A stretch of DNA of 64,000 nt from Qipengyuania sp. JC766 (GCF_040717445.1 NZ_JBFEFL010000001.1:558001-622000); one strand, 5' to 3'. Shown: positions 8,471 through 17,503, counted from the stretch's first letter. The notes: a model not told the origin generated them from the sequence alone. Translations and numbers: made by a program.

Positions 8471-9693
8471 TGGGCGAGATCCTGTTCCTGGCACACCGCA
8501 TTCCGTTCCCGCCCGACCGGGGGGACAAGATCCGCTCGCACCACTTGCTGAAGGCTCTTGCGAGCCTCGCGCCCGTACATGTCGGCTGCTTCGGGGAAAC
8601 CGACGCGGACTTGGCGGAGGAAGATGCCCTCGACGGCGTCAGCGCGTCCCATTGCCTGGTCAGGCGAGCGAAGTCCCTGCCGCTGGCGGGGCTGGAAGCG
8701 GTCATGCGCGGCAAGCCGGTCAGCCTGACCGCCTTTGACCATCCGCGACTGCGCGCATGGGTGGCGGACACGCTGGCCAGCCGCCCGATCGACACGATCT
8801 TCGTCTTCTCGGGGCAGATGGGCCAGTTCGTGCCCGACGACTTCGCGGGCCGGGTGGTGATCGACCTGTGCGATGTCGACAGCGCGAAATTCGATGCGTT
8901 CGGGGAGGGCCGCATGACGCCACGCGCCGTCATCGACCGGCGCGAAGGGCGGCTGCTCGCGCGCGAGGAAGAACGCCTCGCCTGCCGCGCGGATACGACG
9001 CTGCTGATCACGGCGGAGGAGGCGGCCCTGTTCCGCTCGCGCCTGAGCGATCCTGCCGGTCTCGGCATCCGGCCATTGCCGAACGGTATCGACGCGGATT
9101 TCTTCGACCCGGCCAGGGCCGTGCCGCATCCCGATCTGGAGCGTGGCGGCTCGCATTTCGTCTTCACCGGACAGATGGATTACGCACCCAATGTGGACGC
9201 GGTCCGCTGGTTCGCGAACGGCGTCATGCCGCAGCTTCGCCGGCACCACCCGGGCGCCGTGTTCCACATTGTGGGGCGGGCACCCACTGCCGCCGTCGAG
9301 GCGCTCGGGCAAACGCCCGGCGTGCGCGTCTGGGGCAGCGTGCCCGACATGCGGCCTTTCCTTGCCGGCGCGGACGTGGTGGTCGCGCCGCTGCGGATCG
9401 CGCGCGGGATCCAGAACAAGGTGCTGGAAGCGATGGCCATGGCCCGGCCGGTCGTCCTCAGCCCGGAAGCCGCGACCGGCATCCAGGCAACGGACGGGCG
9501 CCACTTCCGCATTGCCGACGGAGTCGACGGCTTCGTGGACGCGCTGAACGATATCGCCACGGACAAGACCGCCGCGAATGCGATGGGCAAGGCCGCGCGG
9601 TCCTTCGTCCTCGCGGAGCAGAGCTGGCCCGCCATGCTCGCGCCGCTCGCGCAGATCTGCGGCATCGAGGAACGGGGCCGCGATGCCGCCTGA
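8470..9693 (+). CDS. GT4-type glycosyltransferase, XrtA/PEP-CTERM locus family
   Basis: 407 aa. It starts MGEILFLAHRIPFPPDRGDKIR, a characteristic N-terminus of the glycosyltransferase found in exosortase A loci. It has the GT-B layout: an N-terminal acceptor domain (RPIDTIFVFSGQM), then a donor-binding domain with FTGQMDYAPNVDAV, ADVVVAPLRIARGIQNKVLEAMAMA and RPVVLSPEA. The E-x7-E region of GT4 enzymes falls in ARGIQNKVLEAMA. It is predicted to add a sugar during assembly of the repeat unit at the cytoplasmic face; the sugar is unknown. It overlaps xrtA by 11 bases. Confidence 0.85.
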   Translation: MGEILFLAHRIPFPPDRGDKIRSHHLLKALASLAPVHVGCFGETDADLAEEDALDGVSASHCLVRRAKSLPLAGLEAVMRGKPVSLTAFDHPRLRAWVADTLASRPIDTIFVFSGQMGQFVPDDFAGRVVIDLCDVDSAKFDAFGEGRMTPRAVIDRREGRLLAREEERLACRADTTLLITAEEAALFRSRLSDPAGLGIRPLPNGIDADFFDPARAVPHPDLERGGSHFVFTGQMDYAPNVDAVRWFANGVMPQLRRHHPGAVFHIVGRAPTAAVEALGQTPGVRVWGSVPDMRPFLAGADVVVAPLRIARGIQNKVLEAMAMARPVVLSPEAATGIQATDGRHFRIADGVDGFVDALNDIATDKTAANAMGKAARSFVLAEQSWPAMLAPLAQICGIEERGRDAA

Positions 9694-11227
9694 TGCTGCC
9701 TCTGTTCCCGCCGCGCGCCTGCTGCCCCGCGCGACGATCGCACCGGCGTGGCGCGAGCCGCTCGGCCGGCTGGCGATTGCCGCGGTGCTGCTGCTGGCGC
9801 TGACCCTGCGCGACTGGCTGGCGATGTTCGACCAGTGGTGGAACGTCTCGACTTACAACCACGTCCTGCTGGTCCCGCCGATCGTCGGCTGGCTGGTATG
9901 GGTCCGGCGCGACGGGCTGTCGCACCTGGTGCCGAAGGCGTGGTGGCCCGGTTTGGTCCTGCTGGCGGGCGCGCTGTTCCTGTGGCTGCTCGGCTCGCTC
10001 GCCGGCGTGAACAGCGCCAGCCAGCTGGGCGCCGTCGGCGCGCTGCAGGCCGCTGTCGTGACGCTGCTCGGCCTCCGGGTCGCGGCGGCTCTCGCCTTTC
10101 CGATCGCCTACATGTTCTTCCTCGTCCCGTTCGGCGACGAGCTCGTGCCAGCCCTGCAGATGATCACGGCCGAGCTGGTCATCGCGCTGACCGGCTGGAG
10201 CGGCATCCCCGCGCAGATCGACGGCGTGTTCATCGATACGCCGGTGGGCCTGTTCGAAGTCGCGGAGGCGTGTTCGGGCGTCAAGTTCCTGATCGCCATG
10301 GTCGCGCTGGGCGTACTCGTCGGTTACACCTGCTTCCGCAGCTGGAAGCGCCGCGCACTGTTCATGCTCGCCGCCGTCGCCCTGCCGATCCTCGCCAATG
10401 GCGTGCGCGCCTGGGGCACGATCTATATCGCGCAGTCGCAGGGCATCGAATTCGCCGTCGGCTTCGACCACGTGTTCTACGGCTGGATCTTCTTCGCCAT
10501 CGTGGTTGCGGCTCTGCTCGCGATCTTCTGGCGCTGGTTCGACCGCGATCCCGAGGATGTGGGCATCGATTTTCCGCGCTTCGCGAAGTCGGGAGGGGCG
10601 GTTTTCGGTCAGCTCGGCGCGCGCCCGGCTTTCCTCGGCGTGCTTGCACTCATCGCCGTGTTCGGCGGGTGGCACATGCTCGGCCAGCGGATCGAGGCGG
10701 ACCTGCCGCAAACCGTCATGCTGCCCGACGTCCCTGGATGGCAGCGCGAGCAGTACCGCCCCGCCATCGCTTGGCAGCCCCGCGCCGCGGGGGCCGATCA
10801 CAGGCTGGTCGCCCGCTACCGCGATGCATCCGGGCGCGATGTCGACGTGTTCGTCGCGCTCTATGCCGCGCAGCGCGACGGCAAGGACCCGACGGCCTAT
10901 GGCGAGGGCGCGCTGGTGCTCGACAGCCCGTGGCGCTGGGTCGCCCCGGCCAACACGGGGGCGGACGCGGTCGCGGATATCTATCTCGCGGATGGCATCC
11001 ACCGCCGCCGGGCGGAAACCAGCTACCGGACGGGCGCGCTGTTCACAGGGTCCGCCATGCAGATGAAGCTTGCCGCCATGAAGCAGCGCCTGCTGCTGCG
11101 CGCGCAGCCATCGGTAATGCTGATCCTCTCGACCGATGGGCGCGACGATCCCGAAGCCATCGCGGATTTCCGCGCGGCCATCGGGGACGAAGGCGCCTGG
11201 CTCGACTGTATCGTGCAGGGACGATAG
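9683..11227 (+). CDS. xrtA: exosortase A fused to an EpsI domain
   Basis: 514 aa. ATG 9683 is inside the end of the glycosyltransferase. Residues 1-300 form a polytopic membrane exosortase with the three expected active-site residues: Cys197 in EACSGVKF, Arg242 in NGVRAW and His263 in FDHVFYGW. Exosortases are cysteine transpeptidase-like enzymes that process PEP-CTERM sorting tails. The C-terminal 200 residues are a periplasmic EpsI-like domain with MLPDVPGWQREQ and VALYAAQRDGKD. Fusion of XrtA with EpsI is known for this family. No PEP-CTERM substrate gene was seen in the window. Confidence 0.92.
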   Translation: MPPDAASVPAARLLPRATIAPAWREPLGRLAIAAVLLLALTLRDWLAMFDQWWNVSTYNHVLLVPPIVGWLVWVRRDGLSHLVPKAWWPGLVLLAGALFLWLLGSLAGVNSASQLGAVGALQAAVVTLLGLRVAAALAFPIAYMFFLVPFGDELVPALQMITAELVIALTGWSGIPAQIDGVFIDTPVGLFEVAEACSGVKFLIAMVALGVLVGYTCFRSWKRRALFMLAAVALPILANGVRAWGTIYIAQSQGIEFAVGFDHVFYGWIFFAIVVAALLAIFWRWFDRDPEDVGIDFPRFAKSGGAVFGQLGARPAFLGVLALIAVFGGWHMLGQRIEADLPQTVMLPDVPGWQREQYRPAIAWQPRAAGADHRLVARYRDASGRDVDVFVALYAAQRDGKDPTAYGEGALVLDSPWRWVAPANTGADAVADIYLADGIHRRRAETSYRTGALFTGSAMQMKLAAMKQRLLLRAQPSVMLILSTDGRDDPEAIADFRAAIGDEGAWLDCIVQGR

Positions 11228-11237
11228 GCGCCGGGGC

Positions 11238-13142
11238 ATGTGCGGCATCGCGGGCATATTCCATTGCGGCACGCCGCAAGCGGTCGATCCGGCGCGGATC
11301 GCCGCGATGACCGACGTGCTGGCGCATCGGGGCCCGGACGGGTCGGGCGTCTGGACGGCCGACGGCGTCGGGTTGGGACACAGGCGGCTCGCCATCATTG
11401 ACCTCGCCGGATCGCCGCAGCCGATGCATTCGCCCGATGGCGATGCGGTCATCGTGTTCAATGGCGAGATCTACAATTTCCGCGCCCTGCGAACCGAACT
11501 GGAAGCGGCAGGCGCGCGGTTTCGGACGGATGGCGATACCGAGGTGATCCTTGCCGCCTGGCAACGCTGGGGTCCGGACTGCCTTTCGCGCCTCGACGGG
11601 ATGTTCGCGTTCGCGATCTACGACCGGACGAAGCGCGAGCTGTTCCTGGCGCGCGACCGGTTCGGTGTGAAGCCGCTGTTCACCACCCTGCTGCCCGACG
11701 GCAGCCTGGCCTTCGCGTCCGAACTGAAGGGCCTTCTGGCGCTGCCGGACGTGACGCGCGCGGTCGATCCGCTGGCGATCGAGGACTACCTGACCTGGGG
11801 TTTCGTGCCCGACCATCGCGGGTTTCTGAAGCGCGTCGAGAAGCTGCCCGCGGGCCATTTCCGGCTGCTGCGCCACGATGCCGCGCCGGCAGCGCCGGTG
11901 CAGTGGTGGGACATCGGCTTCGACACGCGGGCGGGAGACCGCGCCGACGATCTGGAAGCGCAACTGATGTACCTGATGCGGGGCGGGGTGGCCTCGCGCA
12001 TGGTGTCGGACGTGCCGCTGGGCGCGTTCCTGTCTGGCGGAGTGGACTCGTCATCCGTCGTCGCCCTGATGGCCGAACGCAGCGAGCGGCCGGTGACCAC
12101 GTGCTCCATCGGCTTCGACGTCGCGGAATTGGACGAGACGGCCTATGCCGACCGGATCGCGCGCCAGTTCGGGACCGACCATCACGGTCGCCGGGTCGAT
12201 CCCGGCGATTTCGATGCGGTCGACCTCCTCACGGACATGTTCGACGAGCCCTTTGCAGATGCCAGCGCCCTGCCGACCTGGCGGGTCTGCAAGCTGGCGC
12301 GCGAACATGTCACCGTCGCGCTGTCGGGCGACGGAGCGGACGAGGCGTTTGCGGGTTACCGCCGGCAAGTATTTCACGCGCATGAGGAACGGATGCGGGG
12401 GCTGCTGCCCGCCGGCCTGCGCCGGCCGCTGTTCGGGACGCTCGGCGGGATCTGGCCGAAGGCGGACTGGGCACCGCGGCCCCTGCGCGCGAAATCGACG
12501 CTGCTGGCGCTCGCGGGCGACGGGGCGGAAGGATATGCGCGCGGGCTGTCGGTCATCGACCCGCAGGCGCGCGAGCGGCTCTATTCCGCGGACTACCTGC
12601 GCGCACGCGGCGATTACCGGGCGGAGCAACCCTTCGTCGACCTGATGCGGAACGCCCCGGCACGAAGCGGACTGGACCGCGCGCAATATGCCGACCTCAA
12701 GTTCTACCTGCCGGGCGACATCCTGACGAAGGTCGACCGCACGAGCATGGCCGTGGGCCTGGAAGCGCGCGAGCCGCTGCTGGACCATCGGCTTGTGGAG
12801 TTCGCGGCGACGCTGCCGGACGCGATGAGAGTGCGGGGCGGGCAGGGCAAGTGGCTGCTCAAGAAGGCGATGGAGCCGCACCTGCCGCACGATGTGCTCT
12901 ACCGGCCCAAGCAAGGCTTCGTGACCCCGATCAGTGCCTGGTTCCGGGGACCGCTGGCGCAACGCGCGCGCGACACGGTGACGTCCGAGTGCCTGCTCGA
13001 CCAGGGCTGGTTCGATGCGCGCGCCCTGTCCGACGCGGCCGAGAGCCATATCGCAGGGCGGTCCGACAACGGCCGCCTGCTGTGGCAGCTGTTGATGCTG
13101 GAACGCTCGCTCGAAAGCATGGACCGCCGCGCGGCGGCATGA
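11238..13142 (+). CDS. XrtA-associated asparagine synthase-type amidotransferase
   Basis: 634 aa. ATG 11238 exposes Cys2 (MCGIAGIF) as the N-terminal nucleophile of a class II glutaminase domain (LAHRGPDGSG, VFNGEIYNF, TDGDTEVI). The C-terminal synthetase domain has the PP-loop SGGVDSS near 266-272 and ALSGDGADEAFAGY. This AsnB-like family is the usual last gene of exosortase A exopolysaccharide loci and probably amidates a sugar carboxylate or nucleotide sugar rather than making asparagine; that is inference. The stop lies 3 bases from the convergent zapE stop, leaving no room for a separate terminator. Confidence 0.9.
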   Translation: MCGIAGIFHCGTPQAVDPARIAAMTDVLAHRGPDGSGVWTADGVGLGHRRLAIIDLAGSPQPMHSPDGDAVIVFNGEIYNFRALRTELEAAGARFRTDGDTEVILAAWQRWGPDCLSRLDGMFAFAIYDRTKRELFLARDRFGVKPLFTTLLPDGSLAFASELKGLLALPDVTRAVDPLAIEDYLTWGFVPDHRGFLKRVEKLPAGHFRLLRHDAAPAAPVQWWDIGFDTRAGDRADDLEAQLMYLMRGGVASRMVSDVPLGAFLSGGVDSSSVVALMAERSERPVTTCSIGFDVAELDETAYADRIARQFGTDHHGRRVDPGDFDAVDLLTDMFDEPFADASALPTWRVCKLAREHVTVALSGDGADEAFAGYRRQVFHAHEERMRGLLPAGLRRPLFGTLGGIWPKADWAPRPLRAKSTLLALAGDGAEGYARGLSVIDPQARERLYSADYLRARGDYRAEQPFVDLMRNAPARSGLDRAQYADLKFYLPGDILTKVDRTSMAVGLEAREPLLDHRLVEFAATLPDAMRVRGGQGKWLLKKAMEPHLPHDVLYRPKQGFVTPISAWFRGPLAQRARDTVTSECLLDQGWFDARALSDAAESHIAGRSDNGRLLWQLLMLERSLESMDRRAAA

Positions 13143-13145
13143 CGT

Positions 13146-14258
13146 TCAGTCCGTCCCGTGGCCAAGCGCCATGTAGGACGCGCTCTGCATTTCCTTCAAC
13201 CGGCTGACGGTGCGCTCGAATTCGAAGCTGCCGTCGCCCGACGCATAGAGGTCTTCCGGCTCCGCATCGGCGGTGGCGAAGAGCTTGACCCGGTGTTCGT
13301 AGAGCGCGTCGATCAGGGTGACGAAACGCGCAGCCTCGTTGCGGTCTTCGCGCGTCATGACCGGGATGCCGACCACGATGACGCTGTGATAGGCGCGCGC
13401 GATGGCAAGGTAGTCCGCAGCGCCGCGCGCTTCCCCGCACAGGCGCTTGAAGCTGAAGACGGCCACGCCTTTCAGGCTGCGCGGCACGTGAATGGTCCGC
13501 CCGCCGCCCACGTCCAGATCGGCGGAGGGGACATGGTCCCGGTCCGCCGGATCGTAATCCGTCAGTCGATAGAAGGCTTCCGTCACCTGCGCCGTCGCGT
13601 CATCGCCCAGCGGCGTGTGCCATGTCTCGATCCCGGCGAGCCGTTCCAGCCGGTAGTCCACCGGACCGTTGAGCGGCATGACTTCCAGCCGGTCCTTCAC
13701 CAGCGCGATGAAGGGCAGGAAGTGTTCGCGGTTGAGACCGTCCTTGTAGAGGTCGTCGGGCGGGCGGTTGGACGTGGTGACAATGGCGACGTTCTGGTCT
13801 TCGATCAGCGCGCGAAAAAGGCGCCCCATGATCATGGCGTCGGCGCTGTTGTTGACGACCATCTCGTCGAAGGCGAGGCAGCGCAGGTCCTGCGCGATGC
13901 GGGTCGCCACCACCGGAATGGGATCGCCGCTTTCGTCCTTGCGCGCGTCGCGCAGGTGGGCGTGAACTTCCAGCATGAATTCGTGGAAGTGCGCCCGGCG
14001 CTTCCCTTCGACGGCCAGCGTCTGGTGGAACAGATCCATCAGCATCGACTTGCCGCGTCCCACGCCGCCCCACATGTAGATGCCGCAGGGCGCGTCCTCG
14101 TTATGGCCGAGCAGGCGCTTGAAGAAGCCGGGGCGCCGGCCGTTCTCGAGCTCTGTCTGGAGGCGCTGCAGCTTCGCGACCGCCTCCGCCTGCTCCGCAT
14201 CCTCGCGCAGCTCGCCTGCCTCGATCAGCGATCGATACCGCTCCTGTATCCCCGCCAT
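13146..14258 (-). CDS. zapE: cell division protein ZapE / AFG1-like ATPase
   Basis: 370 aa, the usual length for the family. Walker A is GGVGRGKSM at 64-72, preceded by the typical GIYMWGG. It continues with RAHFHEFMLEVH, CLAFDEMVVNN (Walker B) and IVTTSNRPPDDLYKDGLNRE. ZapE is a cytoplasmic ATPase linked to Z-ring dynamics in gamma-proteobacteria, and AFG1 homologues act in quality control of respiratory proteins. Its neighbour sdhB fits the second idea, but context alone cannot decide. The ATG shares one base with the thioesterase stop, so translational coupling is likely. Confidence 0.92.
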   Translation of the reverse strand: MAGIQERYRSLIEAGELREDAEQAEAVAKLQRLQTELENGRRPGFFKRLLGHNEDAPCGIYMWGGVGRGKSMLMDLFHQTLAVEGKRRAHFHEFMLEVHAHLRDARKDESGDPIPVVATRIAQDLRCLAFDEMVVNNSADAMIMGRLFRALIEDQNVAIVTTSNRPPDDLYKDGLNREHFLPFIALVKDRLEVMPLNGPVDYRLERLAGIETWHTPLGDDATAQVTEAFYRLTDYDPADRDHVPSADLDVGGGRTIHVPRSLKGVAVFSFKRLCGEARGAADYLAIARAYHSVIVVGIPVMTREDRNEAARFVTLIDALYEHRVKLFATADAEPEDLYASGDGSFEFERTVSRLKEMQSASYMALGHGTD

Positions 14259-14716
14259 CAGCCGGCCTTGCGGATAAGGCCGCTGAAGGAGGCGACGACG
14301 TGATCGTCATCCTCGCCCTGGACGACCTGGCCGCGCAGGAACATCAGCCGGCCGGTTTCCCGCAGCACCTCGACCACCGCGTCGAGCGGCATGTCGGTCC
14401 GGCCCGCGGCGATGAACTGGGTGGAAAGCTCCAGCGTGACGCCCATGCCGGCATCGCTCTGGCGCAGCGCGTGCATCGCTGCGAACAGGGCGACGTCGAT
14501 CAGGGACAGGGTCACCGCACCGTGGATCATTTCCTGCAAGTTGGTGTGCCGCTGTTCCGGCATCAGGCGAAGGCGCGCCTTGTCGCCGTCCTGCCGGAGC
14601 CTGAGCGGCCCCAGCGCGACGGCGTTGAAGCGCGTGCGATCCTTCATGTCCCAGCTGTACCAGCCGGGTTCTCCGTCGATCGGTTCGCAGGCGAAGAAGC
14701 TGGGCGGCTCGCGCAT
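14258..14716 (-). CDS. hotdog-fold thioesterase (PaaI/YiiD-like)
   Basis: 152 aa single hotdog domain. NLQEMIHGAVTLSLIDVALFAA is the central helix motif of PaaI-type thioesterases, and TLELSTQFIAAGRTD followed by LRETGRLMFLRGQV gives the conserved strands. It should hydrolyse an acyl-CoA thioester in the cytoplasm; substrate not predictable. The gene lies between sdhB (14 bases upstream) and zapE (1-base overlap), all on the minus strand, so a three-gene operon is likely. Confidence 0.82.
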   Translation of the reverse strand: MREPPSFFACEPIDGEPGWYSWDMKDRTRFNAVALGPLRLRQDGDKARLRLMPEQRHTNLQEMIHGAVTLSLIDVALFAAMHALRQSDAGMGVTLELSTQFIAAGRTDMPLDAVVEVLRETGRLMFLRGQVVQGEDDDHVVASFSGLIRKAG

Positions 14717-14730
14717 GGCGGCGGCCGCGA

Positions 14731-15513
14731 TCAGACTTCGCGTTCCGCCATCATCTTCTTGGTTTCGGCGATCGCCTTGGCCGGGCTCAGGCCCTTGGGG
14801 CAGACATTCGCGCAGTTCATGATCGTGTGGCAGCGATAGAGGCGATAGGGGTCTTCCAGCTGGTCCAGCCGCTCGCCCGTCATCTCGTCACGGCTGTCCG
14901 CCAGCCAGCGATAGGCCTGAAGCAGGATCGCCGGGCCGAGGAACTTGTCCGAATTCCACCAGTAGCTGGGGCAGGCGGTGGAGCAGCAGGCGCACAGGAT
15001 GCATTCGTAGAGGCCGTCGAGTTGCTCGCGCTCTTGCGGGCTCTGCAGCCGTTCCTTGCCGCTCGGCGTCGGGCTGACGGTCTGCAGCCAGGGACGGATG
15101 CTGGCATATTGCGCGTAGAAATGGGTGAAATCGGGCACCAGGTCCTTCACCACTTCCATGTGCGGCAGCGGGGTGATGGTGATCGTGCCCTTCAAGTCCT
15201 CGATCGCGGTGGTGCAGGCGAGGCCGTTCTTCCCGTTGAGGTTCATCGAGCAGGACCCGCAGATCCCCTCGCGGCAGGACCGGCGGAAGGTCAACGTGGG
15301 ATCGACCTCGTTCTTGATCTTGAACAGGGCGTCGAGGACCATCGGACCGCACTGGTCCAGGTCGATGTCGAACCGGTCGTAACGCGGGTTTTCCCCGGTA
15401 TCGGGATCGTAGCGATAGATCTTGAACGTGCGCACCCGCCCGTCGGTCTGTGCCTCGTGGGTGCGGCCCTCGCGGCGGATCTTGGAGTTCTTGGGGAGGG
15501 TGAAGGTAGCCAT
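14731..15513 (-). CDS. sdhB: succinate dehydrogenase iron-sulfur subunit
   Basis: 260 aa. The 2Fe-2S site is C80-REGI-C85-GS-C88 with C100, followed by the 4Fe-4S and 3Fe-4S ligands in [17 protein letters not shown] and [14 protein letters not shown]. This subunit of complex II carries electrons from the flavoprotein SdhA to quinone at the inner membrane. sdhA, sdhC and sdhD are not adjacent: the upstream neighbour is an unrelated plus-strand SDR gene and the downstream one is a thioesterase. The rest of the complex must be encoded elsewhere. Confidence 0.96.
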   Translation of the reverse strand: MATFTLPKNSKIRREGRTHEAQTDGRVRTFKIYRYDPDTGENPRYDRFDIDLDQCGPMVLDALFKIKNEVDPTLTFRRSCREGICGSCSMNLNGKNGLACTTAIEDLKGTITITPLPHMEVVKDLVPDFTHFYAQYASIRPWLQTVSPTPSGKERLQSPQEREQLDGLYECILCACCSTACPSYWWNSDKFLGPAILLQAYRWLADSRDEMTGERLDQLEDPYRLYRCHTIMNCANVCPKGLSPAKAIAETKKMMAEREV

Positions 15514-15612
15514 CTGTACGTCCTGTTTCCTGCGCGTCCGCCTCTTTAACGGTTAGCCCGCCTAGGGCAAGGATGCCATAGACATGGACCGCATGGACCA
15601 CTGTCCAAAGCG

Positions 15613-15662
15613 AAAAAACCGCGTCCCGTGTTGCACGCGGCAAAACAGCGTGCGGGACGGGG
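15613..15662 (-). terminator. terminator-like hairpin with U6 tract upstream of sdhB
   Basis: Read on the minus strand, CGTCCCG (15659-15653) pairs with CGGGACG (15628-15622). An inner CACGC/GCGTG stem (52-48 with 38-34) and a 5-base bulge follow. The hairpin is followed on the minus strand by CGG and six T residues (15618-15613). This is the shape of an intrinsic terminator pointing toward sdhB, whose start is 100 bases further on. No minus-strand gene lies immediately upstream, so it may be a leader attenuator of sdhB or stop antisense readthrough from the dehalogenase. Confidence 0.5.
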
Positions 15663-15719
15663 GAACGCGGAGGTCATCGGACGCGTCTATCGCACATGGC
15701 GGATGTAGGACAGGACGAG

Positions 15720-16427
15720 ATGCACGCGATCCGGCGGGCGGCGGTTTTCGGCGCGAGCGGCGGGATCGGCAAGGCTTTGGCGCAGGCCCTGCGCGAACGC
15801 GGCGCGGCGGTGCTGGAAGGCGCGCGCAAGCCCGGCGATGCGGCCGGCGCCTTCGCCTTCGACCTGGCTGACGAGGACAGCATCGCCGCCGCGGCGGACG
15901 CGATGAAGGACGATCCGCCCGATTGCGTGATCGTCGCCACGGGCGTGCTGACGCTGGGCGACGGCACCGGTCCCGAACGCAGCTATCGCAAGCTGGACCC
16001 GGCGGCGATGGAGCAGGCGTTCCGCATCAACACGATCGGGCCGGCGCTGATCGCCAAGCATGTCCTGCCAATCCTGCCGCGCGATCGGCGCAACGTCTTC
16101 GCGGTGCTGTCCGCGCGCGTCGGCTCGATTTCCGACAACCGGATCGGCGGCTGGCATTCCTACCGGGCGAGCAAGGCCGCGCTCAACATGCTGGTGCGCA
16201 ATTTCGCGATCGAGCTGGGCCGCACGCACAAGGACAGCATCGTCACCGCGCTGCATCCCGGCACGGTCGATACCGCGCTGTCCGAGCCGTTCCAGTCCAA
16301 CCTGCCCGACGGCCAGCTGACCGCGCCGGACGAGGCGGCGGCGAACCTGCTGGCGGTTATCGATGGCCTGACCCCGGACGACAGCGGCGAGATCTTCGAC
16401 TGGAAGGGAGAACGGATCGCCCCCTAG
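15720..16427 (+). CDS. short-chain dehydrogenase/reductase (C-factor-like)
   Basis: 235 aa from ATG 15720, which follows the purine-rich AGGACAGGACGAG; an in-frame ATG at 15696 would add 8 residues but has a poorer ribosome site. The Rossmann motif GASGGIG is at 11-17, catalytic Ser131 is in LSARVG and Tyr148/Lys152 in SYRASKA. The classical-SDR triad is intact, so an NAD(P)-dependent oxidoreductase is expected; substrate unknown. It lies alone on the plus strand between sdhB and the convergent dehalogenase, whose stop is 5 bases away. Confidence 0.85.
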   Translation: MHAIRRAAVFGASGGIGKALAQALRERGAAVLEGARKPGDAAGAFAFDLADEDSIAAAADAMKDDPPDCVIVATGVLTLGDGTGPERSYRKLDPAAMEQAFRINTIGPALIAKHVLPILPRDRRNVFAVLSARVGSISDNRIGGWHSYRASKAALNMLVRNFAIELGRTHKDSIVTALHPGTVDTALSEPFQSNLPDGQLTAPDEAAANLLAVIDGLTPDDSGEIFDWKGERIAP

Positions 16428-16432
16428 GCATC

Positions 16433-17329
16433 TCAGACCCCAGCGCGCTTCGCCGTGTCGAGGATCGCCTGGACGAAGCCGGACGGATCGTCTTCCTGGA
16501 TGAAATGGCTGCCCGAAAGGGTCCTGTGCAGCGGATTGTCGCGCGCACCCGGCACCCGCTTCCTGAAGATCGCATCCCCGCCGCGCGTGATCGGGTCCTT
16601 GTCGGAAAAACAGCAGGTGAAGGGCCGGTCGAACGTCTCCAGTACGCGCCAGGCTGCTTCCTGGTCCGGCACGGCGGAGTTTGACCCGAGCGGGACGAGC
16701 GAGGGGAAGATGCGTGCCGCCGCCTTGCTGCCGCGCGTCGGGAAGGGCGCATCGTATGCCGCGACTTCCGCATCGGCCAATGTCCGCACCGTGCCGCGCT
16801 GGATTATCCGACCGACCGGAAAGACCGGCGAATAGCGCGAGAAGCGCCGCCATGCGGCGAAGGCCCGGGGCGCGGGCTGGCCGGCCGGCAATCCGCCATT
16901 GGACAGCACGACGGCGGCGAACTTTTCGGGATGCGCCGCCAGCAGGCGGAGCCCGATCAGCGATCCCCAGTCCTGGCAGACGAGGACGATGTTCGCGATG
17001 CCGGTCGCTTCCAGCCATTCTTCCATCCACCCGACATGGCGCGCATAGGTGAAGTCGGACTTCGAGGTCGGCTTGTCGGACTTGCCGAAGCCGATCAGGT
17101 CGGGCGCGAGCACGCGGTACCCGGCTTCCACCACCGGGCAGATCATCTTGCGGTAGAGATAGCTCCAGCTCGGCTCGCCATGCAGCATCAGCACCGGGGT
17201 CGCATGGCGCGGGCCTTCGTCGAGGTAGTGCAGGCGCAGCCCGTCATCGAGCATGTGGTAGCGCGGATCGAACGGATAATCCGGTATGCCGGCGAACCGA
17301 TCGTCCGGAGTCCTGAACGATTTTGTCAT
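16433..17329 (-). CDS. haloalkane dehalogenase (alpha/beta hydrolase, HLD-I-like)
   Basis: 298 aa. The oxyanion/halide region is HGEPSWSYLYR (50-60), the nucleophile is Asp120 in VCQDWGS with the adjacent Trp121, the acid is probably Asp245 in DKDPIT and the base His275 in GSHFIQED. Trp160 in AFAAWRRF is a candidate second halide-binding residue. These features match haloalkane dehalogenases of subfamily I, which cleave carbon-halogen bonds in the cytoplasm by an ester intermediate. An epoxide hydrolase is less likely because the tyrosine pair is not evident. GGGGGAGG precedes the ATG. Natural substrate unknown. Confidence 0.85.
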   Translation of the reverse strand: MTKSFRTPDDRFAGIPDYPFDPRYHMLDDGLRLHYLDEGPRHATPVLMLHGEPSWSYLYRKMICPVVEAGYRVLAPDLIGFGKSDKPTSKSDFTYARHVGWMEEWLEATGIANIVLVCQDWGSLIGLRLLAAHPEKFAAVVLSNGGLPAGQPAPRAFAAWRRFSRYSPVFPVGRIIQRGTVRTLADAEVAAYDAPFPTRGSKAAARIFPSLVPLGSNSAVPDQEAAWRVLETFDRPFTCCFSDKDPITRGGDAIFRKRVPGARDNPLHRTLSGSHFIQEDDPSGFVQAILDTAKRAGV

Positions 17330-17469
17330 GCCTCGACCTCCCCCGGTTCACATCATGCCGGGAGGCCGTCCGAAATAAAGCAAAATTTCATTTGATGGGT
17401 TTCGCGCCGCGCGCTGCGTGGCGGATTGCGCACACCTGGCTTCGATTGCGCGTCCGCGCGGGGCGGGCA

Positions 17470-17497
17470 GGGAGGCGGCCGCAACCGGCCGCCTCCC
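17470..17497 (-). terminator. GC-rich hairpin just after rne
   Basis: A perfect 12-base inverted repeat, GGGAGGCGGCCG / CGGCCGCCTCCC with loop CAAC, starts 6 bases beyond the rne stop. No T-run follows on either strand, so it may act as a 3'-end stabilising hairpin or a Rho-assisted terminator rather than a classic intrinsic one. Confidence 0.6.
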
Positions 17498-17503
17498 GCC
17501 CTG

